From contig CAXARI010000079.1 of the NCBI GenBank assembly GCA_963971225.1, forward strand, positions 1,116,001 to 1,180,000: 64,000 nt of DNA. The letters run 5' to 3'. This stretch comes from Melieria omissa (taxonomy: Eukaryota; Arthropoda; Insecta; Diptera; Ulidiidae). The notes beneath the pieces are model-generated. The model made no database searches, was not told the DNA's origin, and saw only the letters and a list, made by a program, of their open reading frames with translations. Position 1 is the stretch's first letter. Every line of letters begins with the position of its first letter. The position numbers and the translations under genes are program-made. This document shows, piece by piece, positions 13,072 through 27,500 of this stretch.

Positions 13072-13977
13072 TGCAAAATCGATAAAATGCTTGTAAAATA
13101 TGATGATTTTAGGTTTATAGAAAAAAAATAATGTTCCCATTTTTCATTGCCGAAAGGCCAACCAATCGCCAAAACAAAAACTACAACAACAAAAGCATCT
13201 AATTTTTTTTTCATACATAGAATTTCTTGAGGAAACAAAACCAAAATCCGCGCAGCCCTCACACGTGTTGCTTCGTTGCTGTCACAACAACGACTGATTG
13301 AAAGAATGCACCTCTGATCTATATAACCAATCAAATGCTTGTGGAACCTAAGTACGCACAATCACTTTAATCAAAATGTCGTCAAAATTAAGCCAGAGTG
13401 ACCACCTTTCAATAATTTGGTAAATAAAAGAATATCCCACCGGCAGCATGATCGAAATTATGGCTGTTAAATCTCGCCCCGTTAACGGATTTTAATAATA
13501 TTATGCCTTATTATTTAGCTAGACTCGTATGCTTTCTATAATGGTATCAATCATCCTTCTATACCCCAAGGTTCGAAAGCAAATCGATTTGGAACGGTGA
13601 CTTTGAAAAAATTGCTACTTGGGTGCAACCACTAAAATGCTTGTCAACACCAAATGCATAAGTGCATATTAATAATTGACCCCTTAAAATTTAGCCAGAG
13701 TCTTATGCTTTCTATATTGGTCCCTAACTTTTCATTATCCTTCAGGAATAATGAGCATATCGATGCGCAAGGATAATATTGAAAAACTGCCTATTACAAA
13801 ATACACACTCACCACTAAAGTGCTTATAGATTCCAAACGGTATGGGTTACGTTATTAAAAAACCCCTTAAAATGTAGCTAGAGATTGCAGCTTTATCAAA
13901 TTAAATCAATAATTTGATTACTATTAGGCAATCACGAACAGATCGATGCGCAAGAGTGACATTAAATGGCTGCCTAC
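13072..13977. repeat. 906-bp satellite unit with ~275-bp deletion
   Basis: The unit joins TTTATAGAAAAAA directly to AATGTTCCC (junction about 13120-13132), removing the fourth subunit and the start of the non-subunit block. Both ends of the lost segment are A-runs after a G, which suggests microhomology-guided deletion. The same junction recurs at 42649, 45580, 46485 and 49416. Confidence 0.9.
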
Positions 13978-16336
13978 TGCAAAATCGATAAAATGCTTGT
14001 AAAATATGATGATTCTAGGTTTATAGAAAAAATAATAACCTTAAAACCTAGCTGGAGTTTCGAGTTTTCATAAATGGGGTCAATCTTCTCGCTATCTCAA
14101 ATAATGCAGGAGAATTTCGTTGTGGCAAAGTGATATCGACCACATGATACATCTATATCAGGGGTGCCCAAAATATTCTTATGGAAAAGCAAAAACCAAT
14201 ACATGTAAAGTTGCCCAAAAAATGCAAACAAATTATTTAATTAATTGAATTAGTTGAAAGCACATTGTGCATTTCGCTTGACCCTTAAAATTATAAGTGA
14301 AAAAAATATAATGTTCCCATTTGTCATTGCCGAAAGGCCAACCAATCGCCAAAACAAAAACTACAACAACAAAAGCATCTAATTTTTTTTCATACATACA
14401 ATTTCTTGAGGAAACAAAACAAAAATCCGCGCAGCCCCCACACGTGTTGCTTCGTTGCTGTCACAACAACGACTGATTGAAAGAATGCACCTCTGATCTA
14501 TATAACCAATCAAATGCTTGTGGAACCTAAGTACGCACAATCACTTTAATCAAAATGGCGTCAAAATTATGCCAGAGTGACCACCTTTCACCAATTTGGT
14601 AAATAAAAAAATATCCCACCGCCAGCATGATCGAAATTATGGCTGTTCAATCTCGACCCGTTAACGGATTTTAATAATATTATGCCTTATTATTTAGCTA
14701 GACTCGTATGCTTTCTATAATGGTATCAATCATCCTTCTATACCCCAAGGTTCGAAAGCAAATCGTTTTGGAACGGTGACTTTGAAAAAATTGCTACTTG
14801 GGTTCAACCACTAAAATGCTTGTCAACACCAAATGCATAAGTGCATATTAATAATTGACACCTTAAAATTTAGCCAGAGTCTTATGCTTTCTATATTGGT
14901 CCCTAACTTTTCATTATCCTTCAGGAATAATGAGCATATCGATGCGCAAGGATAATATTGAAAAACTGCCTATTACAAAATACACACTCACCACTAAAGT
15001 GCTTATAGATTCCAAACGGTATGGGTTACGTTAATAAAAAACCCCTTAAAATGTAGCTAGAGATTGCAGCTTTATCAAATTAAATCAATAATTTGATTAC
15101 TGTTCGGCAATCATGAACAGATCGATGCGCAAGAGTGACATTAAATGGCTGCCTACTGCAAAATCGATAAAATGCTTGTAAAATATGATGCTTTTAGGTT
15201 TATAGAAAAAATAATAACCTTAAAACCTAGCTGGAGTTTTGAGCTTTCATAAATGGGGTCAATCTTCTCGCTATCTCAAATAATGCAGGAGAATTTCGTT
15301 GTGGAAAAGTGATATCGACCACATGATACATCTATATTAGGGGTGCCCAAAATATTCTTATGGAAAAGCAAAAACCAATACATGTAAAGTTGCCCAAAAA
15401 TATGCAAACAAATTATTTAATTAATTGAATTAGTTGAAAGCACATTGTGCATTTCGCTTGACCCTTAAAATTATAAGTGAAAAAAATATAATGTTCCCAT
15501 TTGTCATTGCCGAAAGGCCAACCAATCGCCAAAACAAAAACTACAACAACAAAAGCATCTAATTTTTTTTCATACATAGAATTTCTTGAGGAAACAAAAC
15601 AAAAATCCGCGCAGCCCCCACACGTGTTGCTTCGTTGCTGTCACAACAACGACTGATTGAAAGAATGCACCTCTGATCTATATAACCAATCAAATGCTTG
15701 TGGAACCTAAGTACGCACAATCACTTTAATCAAAATGTCGTCAAAATTAAGCCAGAGTGACCACCTTTCAATAATTTGGTAAATAAAAAAATATCCCACC
15801 GGCAGCATGATCGAAATTATGGCTGTTAAATCTCGACCCGTTAACGGATTTTAATAATATTATGCCTTATTATTTAGCTAGACTCGTATGCTTTCTATAA
15901 TGGTATCAATCATCCTTCTATACCCCAAGGTTCGAAAGCAAATCGATTTGGAACGGTGACTTTGAAAAAATTGCTACTTGGGTGCAACCACTAAAATGCT
16001 TGTCAACACCAAATGCATATGTGCATATTAATAATTGACCCCTTAAAATTTAGCCAGAGTCTCATGCTTTCTATATTGGTCCCTAACTTTTCATTATCCT
16101 TCAGGAATAATGAGCATATCGATGCGCAAGGATAACATTGAAAAACTGCCTATTACAAAATACGCACTCACCACTAAAGTGCTTATAGATTCCAAACGGT
16201 ATGGGTTACGTTAATAAAAAACCCCTTTAAATGTAGCTAGAGATTGCAGCTTTATCAAATTAAATCAACAATTTGATTACTATTAGGCAATCATGAACAG
16301 ATCGATGCGCAAGAGTGACATTAAATGGCTGCCTAC
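13978..16336. repeat. Two standard satellite units (13978, 15157)
   Basis: Units of 1179 and 1180 bp, both short-allele. The second carries CATACATAG, which puts a stop in the 80-codon frame found in other copies. Confidence 0.9.
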
Positions 16337-18161
16337 TGCAAAATCGATAAAATGCTTGTAAAATATGATGATTCTAGGTTTATAGAAAAAATAATAACCT
16401 TAAAACCTAGCTGGAGTTTTGAGCTTTCATAAATGTGGTCAATCTTCTCGCTATCTCAAATAATGCAGGAGAATTTCGTTGTGGAAAAGTGATATCGACC
16501 ACATGATACATCTATATCAGGGGTGCCCAAAGTCTTCTTATGGAAAAGCAAAAACCAATACATTTAAAGTTGCCCAAAAAAATGCAAACAAATTATTTAA
16601 TTAATTGAATTAGTTGAAAGCACATTGTGCATTTCGCTTGACCCTTAAAATTATAAGTGAAAAAAATATAATGTTCCCATTTGTCATTGCCGAAAGGCCA
16701 ACCAATCGCCAAAACAAAAACTACAACAACAAAAGCATCTAATTTTTTTTCATACATAGAATTTCTTGAGGCAACAAAACAAAAATCCGCGCAGCCCCCA
16801 CACGTGTTGCTTCGTTGCTGTCACAACAACGACTGATTGAAAGAATGCACCTCTGATCTATATAACCAATCAAATGCTTGTGGAACCTAAGTACGCACAA
16901 TCACTTTAATCAAAATGGCGTCAAAATTAAGCCAGAGTGACAACCTTTCACCAATTTGGTAAATAAAAAAAATATCCCACCGGCAGCATGATCGAAATTA
17001 TGGCTGTTAAATCTCGACCCGTTAACGGATTTTAAAAATATTATGCCTTATTATTTAGCTAGACTCGTATGTTTTCTATAATGGCATCAATCATCCTTCT
17101 ATACCCCAAGGTTCGAAAGCAAATCGTTTTGGAACGGTGACTTTGAAAAAATTGCTACTTGGGTTCAACCACTAAAATGCTTGTCAACACCAAATGCATA
17201 AGTGCATATTAATAATTGACCCCTTAAAATTTAGCCAGCGTCTTATGCTTTTTATATTGGTCCCTAACTTTTCATTATCCCTCAGGAATAATGAGCATAT
17301 CGATGCGCAAGGATAATATTGAAAAACTGCCTATTACAAAATACACACTCACCACTAAAGTGCTTATAGATTCCAAACGGTATGGGCTACGTTGATAAAA
17401 AACCCCTTAAAATGTTTATGTTTATTATTTATAGAAAAAATCATAACCTTAAAACCTAGCTGGAGTTTCGAGCTTTCATAAATGGGGTCAATCTTCTCGC
17501 TATCTCAAATAATGCAGGAGAATTTCGTTGTGGAAAAGTGATATCGACCACATGATACATCTATATTAGGGGTGCCCAAAATATTCTTATGGAAAAGCAA
17601 AACCCAATAAAAAAAATATCCCACCGGCAGCATGATCGAAATTATGGCTGTTAAATCTCGACCCGTTAACTGATTTTAAAAATATTATGCCTTATTATTT
17701 AGCTAGACTCGGATGCTTTCTATAATGGTATCAATCATCCTTCTATACCCCAAGGTTCGAAAGCAAATCGTTTTGGAACGGTGACTTTGAAAAAATTGCT
17801 ACTTGGGTTCAACCACTAAAATGCTTGTCAACACCAAATGCATAAGTGCATATTAATAATTGACCCCTTAAAATTTAGCCAGAGTCTTATGCTTTTTATA
17901 TTGGTCCCTAACTTTTCATTATCCTTCAGGAATAATGAGCATATCGATGCGCAAGGATAATATTGAAAAACTGCCTATTACAAAATACACACTCACCACT
18001 AAAGTGCTTATAGATTCCAAACGGTATGGGCTACGTTGATAAAGAACCCCTTAAAATGTAGCTAGAGATTGCAGCTTTATCAAATTAAATCAATAATTTG
18101 ATTACTATTCGGCAATCATGAACAGATCGATGCGCAAGAGTGACATTAAATGGCTGCCTAC
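16337..18161. repeat. Rearranged satellite segment with two internal deletions
   Basis: A nearly complete unit is followed by a break near 17415, where most of subunit 3 is missing and the sequence resumes at TTATAGAAAAAA. A second break lies near 17606-17612, where AAACCCAAT meets the A-run before ATATCCCACC, removing the non-subunit block. The remainder to 18161 is ordinary subunits 1-3. This is two partial units within 1825 bp. Confidence 0.85.
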
Positions 18162-19346
18162 TGCAAAATCGATAAAATGCTTGTAAAATATGATGATTTT
18201 AGGTTTATAGAAAAAATAATAACCTTAAAACCTAGCTGGAGTTTTGAGCTTTCATAAATGGGGTCAATCTTCTCGCTATCTCAAATAATGCAGGAGAATT
18301 TCGTTGTGGAAAAGTGATATCGACCACATGATACATCTATATTAGGGGTGCCCAAAATATTCTTATGGAAAAGCAAAAACCAATACATGTAAAGTTGCCC
18401 AAAAATATGCAAACAAATTATTTAATTAATTGAATTAGTTGAAAGCACATTGTGCATTTCGCTTGACCCTTAAAATTATAAGTGAACAAAATATAATGTT
18501 CCCATTTGTCATTGCCGAAAGGCCAACCAATCGCCAACACAAAAACGCATACACACAAAAACTACAACAACAAAAGCATCTAATTTTTTTTCATACATAG
18601 AATTTCTTGAGGCAACAAAACAAAAATCCGCGCAGCCCCCACACGTGTTGCTTCGTTGCTGTCACAACAACGACTGATTGAAAGAATGCACCTCTGATCT
18701 ATATAATCAATCAAATGCTTGTGGAACCTAAGTACGCACAATCACTTAAATCAAAATGGCGTCAAAATTAAGCCAGAGTGACCACCTTTCACCAATTTGG
18801 TAAATAAAAAAAATATCCCACCGGCAGCATGATCGAAATTATAGCTGTTAAATCTCGACCCGTTAACGGATTTTAATAATATTATGCCTTATGATTTAGC
18901 TAGACTCGTATGCTTTCTATAATGGTATCAATCATCCTTCTATACCCCAAGGTTCGAAAGCAAATCGATTTGGAACGGTGACTTTGAAAAAATTTCTACT
19001 TGGGTGCAACCACTAAAATGCTTGTCAACACCAAATGCATAAGTGCATATTAATAATTGACCCCTTAAAATTTAGCCAGAGTCTTATGCTTTCTATATTG
19101 GTCCCTAACTTTTCATTATCCTTCAGGAATAATGAGCATATCATAACATTGAAAAACTGCCTATTACAAAATACACACTCACCACTAAAGTGCTTATAGA
19201 TTCCAAACGGTATGGGTTACGTTAATAAAAACCCCTTAAAATGTAGCTAGAGATTGCAGCTTTATCAAATTATATCAATATTTTGATTACTATTCCGCAA
19301 TCATGAACAGATCGATGCGCAAAAGTGACATTAAATGGCTGCCTAC
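18162..19346. repeat. 1185-bp satellite unit with ~11-bp deletion
   Basis: A long-allele unit that lacks about 11 bp in subunit 2 (near 19142, CATATCATAACATT in place of the usual ATCGATGCGCAAGG context). The same deletion marks the units at 23356 and 29746 (type D). Confidence 0.88.
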
Positions 19347-22300
19347 TGCAAAATCGATAAAATGCTTGTAAAATATGATGATTCTAGGTTTATAGAAAAA
19401 ATAATAACCGTAAAACCTAGCTGGAGTTTTGAGCTTTCATAAATGGGGTCAATCTTGTCGCTATCTCAGATAATGCAGGAGAATTTCGTTGTGGAAAAGT
19501 GATATCGACCACATGATACATCTATATCAGGGGTGCCCAAAATCTTCTTATGGAAAAGCAAAAACCAATACATGTAAAGTTGCCCAAAAAAATGCAAACA
19601 AATTATTTAATTAATTGAATTAGTTGAAAGCACATTGTGCATTTCGCTTGACCCTTAAAATTATAAGTGAAAAAAATATAATGTTCCCATTTGTCATTAC
19701 CGAAAGGCCAACCAATCGCCAACACAAAAAAGCATACACACAAAAACTACAACAACAAAAGCATCTAATTTTTTTTCATACATACAATTTCTTGAGGCAA
19801 CAAAACAAAAATCCGCGCAGCCCCCACACGTGTTGCTTCGTTGCTGTCACAACAACGACTGATTGAAATAATGCACCTCTGATCTATATAACCAATCAAA
19901 TGCTTGTGCAACCTAAGTATGCACAATCACTTTAATCAAAATGGCGTCCAAATTAAGCCAGAGTGACCACCTTTCAATAATTTATCCGTTAACGGATTTT
20001 AATAATATTATGCCTTATTATTTAGCTAGACTCGTATGCTTTCTATAATGGTATCAATCATCCTTCTATACCCCAAGGTTCAAAAGCAAATCGATTTGGA
20101 ACGGTGACTTTGAAAAAATTGCTACTTGGGTGCAACCACTAAAATGCTTGTCAACACCAAATGCATAAGTGCATATTAATAAATTTAGCCAGAGTCTTAT
20201 GCTATCTATATTGGTCCCTACCTTTTCATTATCCGTCAGGAATAATGAGCATATCGATGCGCAAGGATAACATTGAAAAACTGCCTATTACAAAATACAC
20301 ACTCACCACTAAAGTGCTTATAGATTCCAAACGGTATGGGTTACGTTAATAAAATACCCCTTAAAATGTAGCTAGAGATTGCAGCTTTATCAAATTAAAT
20401 CAATAATTTGATTACTATTCCGCAATCATGAACAGATCGATGCGCAAAAGTGACATTAAATGGCTGCCTACTGCAAAATCGATAAAATGCTTGTAAAATA
20501 TGATGATTCTAGGTTTATAGAAAAAATAATAACCTTAAAACCTAGCTGGAGTTTTCAGCTTTCATAAATGGGGTCAATCTTCTCGCTATCTCAAATAATG
20601 CAGGAGAATTTCGTTGTGGAAAAGTGATATCGACCACATGATACATCTATATCAGGGGTGCCCAAAATCTTCTTATGGAAAAGCAAAAACCAATACATGT
20701 AAAGTTGCCCAAAAAAAATGCAAACAAATTATTTAATTAATTGAATTAGTTGAAAGCACATTGTGCATTTCGCTTGACCCTTAAAATTATAAGTGAACAA
20801 AATATAATGTTCCCATTTGTCATTGCTGAAAGGCCAACCAATCGCCAACACAAAAAGCATACACACAAAAACTACAACAACAAAAGCATCTAATTTTTTT
20901 TCATACATGCAATTTCTTGAGGCAACAAAACAAAAATCCGCGCAGCCCACACACGTGTTGCTTCGTTGCTGTCACAACAACGACTGATTGAAAGAATGCA
21001 CCTCTGATCTATATAACCAATCAAATGCTTGTGGAACCTAAGTACGCACAATCACCTTAATCAAAATGGCGTCAAAATTAAGCCAGACTGACCACCTTTC
21101 ACCAATTTGGTAAATAAAAAAAATATCCCACCGCCAGCATGATCGAAATTATGGCTGTTCAATCTCGACCCGTTAACGGATTTTAATAATATTATGCCTT
21201 ATTATTTAGCTAGACTCGTATGCTTTCTATAATGGTATCAATCATCCTTCTATACCCCAAGGTTCGAAAGCAAATCGATTTGGAACGGTGACTTTGAAAA
21301 AATTGCTACTTGGGTGCAACCACTAAAATGCTTGCCAACACCAAATGCATAAGTGCATATTAATAATTGACCCCTTAAAATTTAGCCAGAGTCTTATGCT
21401 TTCTATATTGGTCCCTACCTTTTCATTATCCGTCAGGAATAATGAGCATATCGATGCGCAAGGATAACATTGAAAAACTGCCTATTACAAAATACACACT
21501 CACCACTAAAGTGCTTATAGATTCCAAACGGTATGGGTTACGTTAATAAAAAACCCCTTAAAATGTAGCTAGAGATTGCAGCTTTATCAAATTAAATCAA
21601 TAATTTGATTACTATAAGGCGATCATGAACAGATCGATGCGCAAGAGTGACATTAAATGGCTGCTTACTGCAAAATCGATAAAATGCTTGTAAAATATGA
21701 TGATTCTAGGTTTATAGAAAAAATAATAACCTTAAAACCTAGCTGGAGTTTTGAGCTTTCATAAATGGGGTCAATCTTCTCGCTATCTCAGATAATGCAG
21801 GAGAATTTCGTTGTGGAAAAGTGATATCGACCACATGATACATCTATATCAGGGGTGCCCAAAATCTTCTTATGGAAAAGCAAAAACCAATACATGTAAA
21901 GTTGCCCAAAAAAAATGCAAACAAATTATTTAATTAATTGAATTAGTTGAAAGCACATTGTGCATTTCGCTTGACCCTTAAAATTATAAGTGAAAAAAAT
22001 ATAATGTTCCCATTTGTCATTGCTGAAAGGCCAACCAATCGCCAACACAAAAAAGCATACACACAAAAACTACAACAACAAAAGCATCTAATTTTTTTTC
22101 ATACATACAATTTCTTGAGGCAACAAAACAAAAATCCGCGCAGCCCACACACGTGTTGCTTCGTTGCTGTCACAACAACGACTGATTGAAAGAATGCACC
22201 TCTGATCTATATAACCAATCAAATGCTTGTGGAACCTAAGTACGCACAATCACTTTAATCAAAATGGCGTCAAAATTAAGCCAGAGTGACCACCTTTCAC

Positions 22301-24540
22301 CAATATGGTAAATAAAAAAAATATCCCACCGCCAGCATGATCGAAATTATAGCTGTTAAATCTCGACCCGTTAACGGATTTTAATAATATTATGCCGAAA
22401 AAAAATGCAAACAAATTATTTAATTAATTGAATTAGTTGAAAGCACATTGTGCATTTCGCTTGACCCTTAAAATTATAAGTGAAAAAAATATAATGTTCC
22501 CATTTGTCATTGCTGAAAGGCCAACCAATCGCCAACACAAAAAAGCATACACACAAAAACTACAACAACAAAAGCATCTAATTTTTTTTCATACATACAA
22601 TTTCTTGAGGCAACAAAACAAAAATCCGCGCAGCCCACACACGTGTTGCTTCGTTGCTGTCACAACAACGACTGATTGAAAGAATGCACCTCTGATCTAT
22701 ATAACCAATCAAATGCTTGTGGAACCTAAGTACGCACAATCACCTTAATCAAAATGGCGTCAAAATTAAGCCAGAGTGACCACCTTTCACCAATTTGGTA
22801 AATAAAAAAAATATCCCACCGCCAGCATGATCGAAATTATGGCTGTTCAATCCGACCCGTTAACGGATTTTAATAATATTATGCCTTATTATTTAGCTAG
22901 ACTCGTATGCTTTCTATAATGGTATCAATCATCCTTCTATACCCCAATGTTCGAAAGCAAATCTATTTGGAACGGTGACTTTGAAAAAATTGCTACTTGG
23001 GTGCAACCACTAAAATGCTTGTCAACACCAAATGCATAAGTGCATATTAATAATTGACCCCTTAAAATTTAGCCAGAGTCTTATGCTTTCTATATTGGTC
23101 CGTACCTTTTCATTATCCTTCAGGAATAATGAGCATATCGATGCGCAAGGATAACATTGAAAAACTGCCTATTACAAAATACACACTCACCACTAAAGTG
23201 CTTATAGATTCCAAACGGTATGGGTTACGTTAATAAAAAACCCCTTAAAATGTAGCTAGAGATTGCAGCTTTATCAAATTAAATCAATAATTTGATTGCT
23301 ATTAGGCAATCATGAACAGATCGATGCGCAAAAGTGACATTAAATGGCTGCCTATTGCAAAATCGATAAAATGCTTGTAAAATATGATGATTCTAGGTAT
23401 ATAGAAAAAATAATAACCTTAAAACCTAGCTGGAGTTTTGAGCTTTCATAAATGGGGTCAATCTTCTCGCTATCTCAGATAATGCAGGAGAATTTCGTTG
23501 TGGAAAAGTGATATCGACCACATGATACATCTATATCAGGGGTGCCCAAAATCTTCTTATGGAAAAGCAAAAACCAATACATTTAAAGTTGCCCAAAAAT
23601 ATGCAAACAAATTATTTAATTAATTGAATTAGTTGAAAGCACATTGTGCATTTCGCTTGACCCTTAAAATTATAAGTGAACAAAATATAATGTTCCCATT
23701 TGTCATTGCCGAAAGGCCAACCAATCGCCAACACAAAAACGCATACACACAAAAACTACAACAACAAAAGCATCTAATTTTTTTTCATACATACAATTTC
23801 TTGAGGCAACAAAACAAAAATCCGCGCAGCCCACACACGTGTTGCTTCGTTGCTGTCACAACAACGACTGATTGAAAGAATGCACCTCTGATCTATATAA
23901 CCAATCAAATGCTTGTGGAACCTAAGTACGCACAATCACTTTAATCAAAATGGCGTCAAAATTAAGCCAGAGTGACCACCTTTCACCAATATGGTAAATA
24001 AAAAAAATATCCCACCGGCAGCATGATCGAAATTATAGCTGTTAAATCTCGACCCGTTAACGGATTTTAATAATATTATGCCTTATGATTTAGCTAGACT
24101 CGTATGCTTTCTATAATGGTATCAATCATCCTTCTATACCCCAAGGTTCGAAAGCAAATCGATTTGGAACGGTGACTTTGAAAAAATTGCTACTTGGGTG
24201 CAACCACTAAAATGCTTGTCAACACCAAATGCATAAGTGCATATTAATAATTGACCCCTTAGAATTTAGCCAGAGTCTTATGCTTTCTATATTGGTCCCT
24301 AACTTTTCATTATCCTTCAGGAATAATGAGCATATCATAACATTGAAAAACTGCCTATTACAAAATACACACTCACCACTAAAGTGCTTATAGATTCCAA
24401 ACGGTATGGGTTACGTTAATAAAAACCCCTTAAAATGTAGCTAGAGATTGCAGCTTTATCAAATTATATCAATATTTTGATTACTATTCCGCAATCATGA
24501 ACAGATCGATGCGCAAAAGTGACATTAAATGGCTGCCTAC
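19347..24540. repeat. Higher-order block of four unit types (A-B-C-D), 5194 bp
   Basis: Starts and types: A 19347 (1125 bp), B 20472 (1197 bp), C 21669 (1687 bp), D 23356 (1185 bp). A lacks about 55 bp before CCGTTAACGG and about 12 bp at the subunit 1/2 boundary, and has ATAACCGTAAAAC and CATTACCG. B has GCCAGACTGACC and GTTTTCAGC. C carries a 490-bp internal duplication. D has the 11-bp deletion. The series recurs downstream with changes. Confidence 0.9.
21908..22887. repeat. 490-bp tandem duplication inside C-type unit
   Basis: The segment 21908-22397 is followed by a second copy at 22398-22887. The junction word ATTATGCCGAAAAAAAATGC contains a G seen nowhere else in the standard unit. 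This explains why the unit is 1687 bp rather than 1197 bp. Confidence 0.92.
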
Positions 24541-27500
24541 TGCAAAATCGATAAAATGCTTGTAAAATATGATGATTCTAGGTTTATAGAAAAAATAATA
24601 ACCGTAAAACCTAGCTGGAGTTTTGAGCTTTCATAAATGGGGTCAATCTTCTCGCTATCTCAGATAATGCAGGAGAATTTCGTTGTGGAAAAGTGATATC
24701 GACCACATGATACATCTATATCAGGGGTGCCCAAAATCTTCTTATGGAAAAGCAAAAACCAATACATGTAAAGTTGCCCAAAAAAATGCAAACAAATTAT
24801 TTAATTAATTGAATTAGTTGAAAGCACATTGTGCATTTCGCTTGACCCTTAAAATTATAAGTGAAAAAAATATAATGTTCCCATTTGTCATTACCGAAAG
24901 GCCAACCAATCGCCAACACAAAAAAGCATACACACAAAAACTACAACAACAAAAGCATCTAATTTTTTTTCATACATACAATTTCTTGAGGCAACAAAAC
25001 AAAAATCCGCGCAGCCCCCACACGTGTTGCTTCGTTGCTGTCACAACAACGACTGATTGAAATAATGCACCTCTGATCTATATAACCAATCAAATGCTTG
25101 TGCAACCTAAGTATGCACAATCACTTTAATCAAAATGGCGTCCAAATTAAGCCAGAGTGACCACCTTTCAATAATTTATCCGTTAACGGATTTTAATAAT
25201 ATTATGCCTTATTATTTAGCTAGACTCGTATGCTTTCTATAATGGTATCAATCATCCTTCTATACCCCAAGGTTCGAAAGCAAATCGATTTGGAACGGTG
25301 ACTTTGAAAAAATTGCTACTTGGGTGCAACCACTAAAATGCTTGTCAACACCAAATGCATAAGTGCATATTAATAAATTTAGCCAGAGTCTTATGCTATC
25401 TATATTGGTCCCTACCTTTTCATTATCCGTCAGGAATAATGAGCATATCGATGCGCAAGGATAACATTGAAAAACTGCCTATTACAAAATACACACTCAC
25501 CACTAAAGTGCTTATAGATTCCAAACGGTATGGGTTACGTTAATAAAATACCCCTTAAAATGTAGCTAGAGATTGCAGCTTTATCAAATTAAATCAATAA
25601 TTTGATTACTATTCCGCAATCATGAACAGATCGATGCGCAAAAGTGACATTAAATGGCTGCCTACTGCAAAATCGATAAAATGCTTGTAAAATATGATGA
25701 TTCTAGGTTTATAGAAAAAATAATAACCTTAAAACCTAGCTGGAGTTTTCAGCTTTCATAAATGGGGTCAATCTTCTCGCTATCTCAAATAATGCAGGAG
25801 AATTTCGTTGTGGAAAAGTGATATCGACCACATGATACATCTATATCAGGGGTGCCCAAAATCTTCTTATGGAAAAGCAAAAACCAATACATGTAAAGTT
25901 GCCCAAAAAAAATGCAAACAAATTATTTAATTAATTGAATTAGTTGAAAGCACATTGTGCATTTCGCTTGACCCTTAAAATTATAAGTGAACAAAATATA
26001 ATGTTCCCATTTGTCATTGCTGAAAGGCCAACCAATCGCCAACACAAAAAGCATACACACAAAAACTACAACAACAAAAGCATCTAATTTTTTTTCATAC
26101 ATACAATTTCTTGAGGCAACAAAACAAAAATCCGCGCAGCCCACACACGTGTTGCTTCGTTGCTGTCACAACAACGACTGATTGAAAGAATGCACCTCTG
26201 ATCTATATAACCAATCAAATGCTTGTGGAACCTAAGTACGCACAATCACCTTAATCAAAATGGCGTCAAAATTAAGCCAGACTGACCACCTTTCACCAAT
26301 TTGGTAAATAAAAAAAATATCCCACCGCCAGCATGATCGAAATTATGGCTGTTCAATCTCGACCCGTTAACGGATTTTAATAATATTATGCCTTATTATT
26401 TAGCTAGACTCGTATGCTTTCTATAATGGTATCAATCATCCTTCTATACCCCAAGGTTCGAAAGCAAATCGATTTGGAACGGTGACTTTGAAAAAATTGC
26501 TACTTGGGTGCAACCACTAAAATGCTTGCCAACACCAAATGCATAAGTGCATATTAATAATTGACCCCTTAAAATTTAGCCAGAGTCTTATGCTTTCTAT
26601 ATTGGTCCCTAACTTTTCATTATCCTTCAGGAATAATGAGCATATCGATGCGCAAGGATAACATTGAAAAACTGCCTATTACAAAATACACACTCACCAC
26701 TAAAGTGCTTATAGATTCCAAACGGTATGGGTTACGTTAATAAAAACCCCTTAAAATGTAGCTAGAGATTGCAGCTTTATCAAATTAAATCAATAATTTG
26801 ATTGCTATTAGGCAATCATGAACAGATCGATGCGCAAAAGTGACATTAAATGGCTGCCTATTGCAAAATCGATAAAATGCTTGTAAAATATGATGATTCT
26901 AGGTATATAGAAAAAATAATAACCTTAAAACCTAGCTGGAGTTTTGAGCTTTCATAAATGGGGTCAATCTTCTCGCTATCTCAGATAATGCAGGAGAATT
27001 TCGTTGTGGAAAAGTGATATCGACCACATGATACATCTATATCAGGGGTGCCCAAAATCTTCTTATGGAAAAGCAAAAACCAATACATTTAAAGTTGCCC
27101 AAAAAAAATGCAAACAAATTATTTAATTAATTGAATTAGTTGAAGCACATTGTGCATTTCGCTTGACCCTTAAAATTATAAGTGAAAAAAATATAATGTT
27201 CCCATTTGTCATTGCTGAAAGGCCAACCAATCGCCAACACAAAAAAGCATACACACAAAAACTACAACAACAAAAGCATCTAATTTTTTTTCATACATAC
27301 AATTTCTTGAGGCAACAAAACAAAAATCCGCGCAGCCCCCACACGTGTTGCTTCGTTGCTGTCACAACAACGACTGATTGAAAGAATGCACCTCTGATCT
27401 ATATAACCAATCAAATGCTTGTGGAACCTAAGTACGCACAATCACTTTAATCAAAATGGCGTCAAAATTAAGCCAGAGTGACCACCTTTCACCAATTTGG

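Noticed and set aside
13068..13361. 97-codon reverse-strand frame
   Set aside because: Arises from the 275-bp deletion junction; not kept in related units and crosses repeat boundaries.
20161..20349. 62-codon frame in A-type units (also at 25355)
   Set aside because: Created by the small deletion at the subunit 1/2 boundary specific to A units; absent from all other units.
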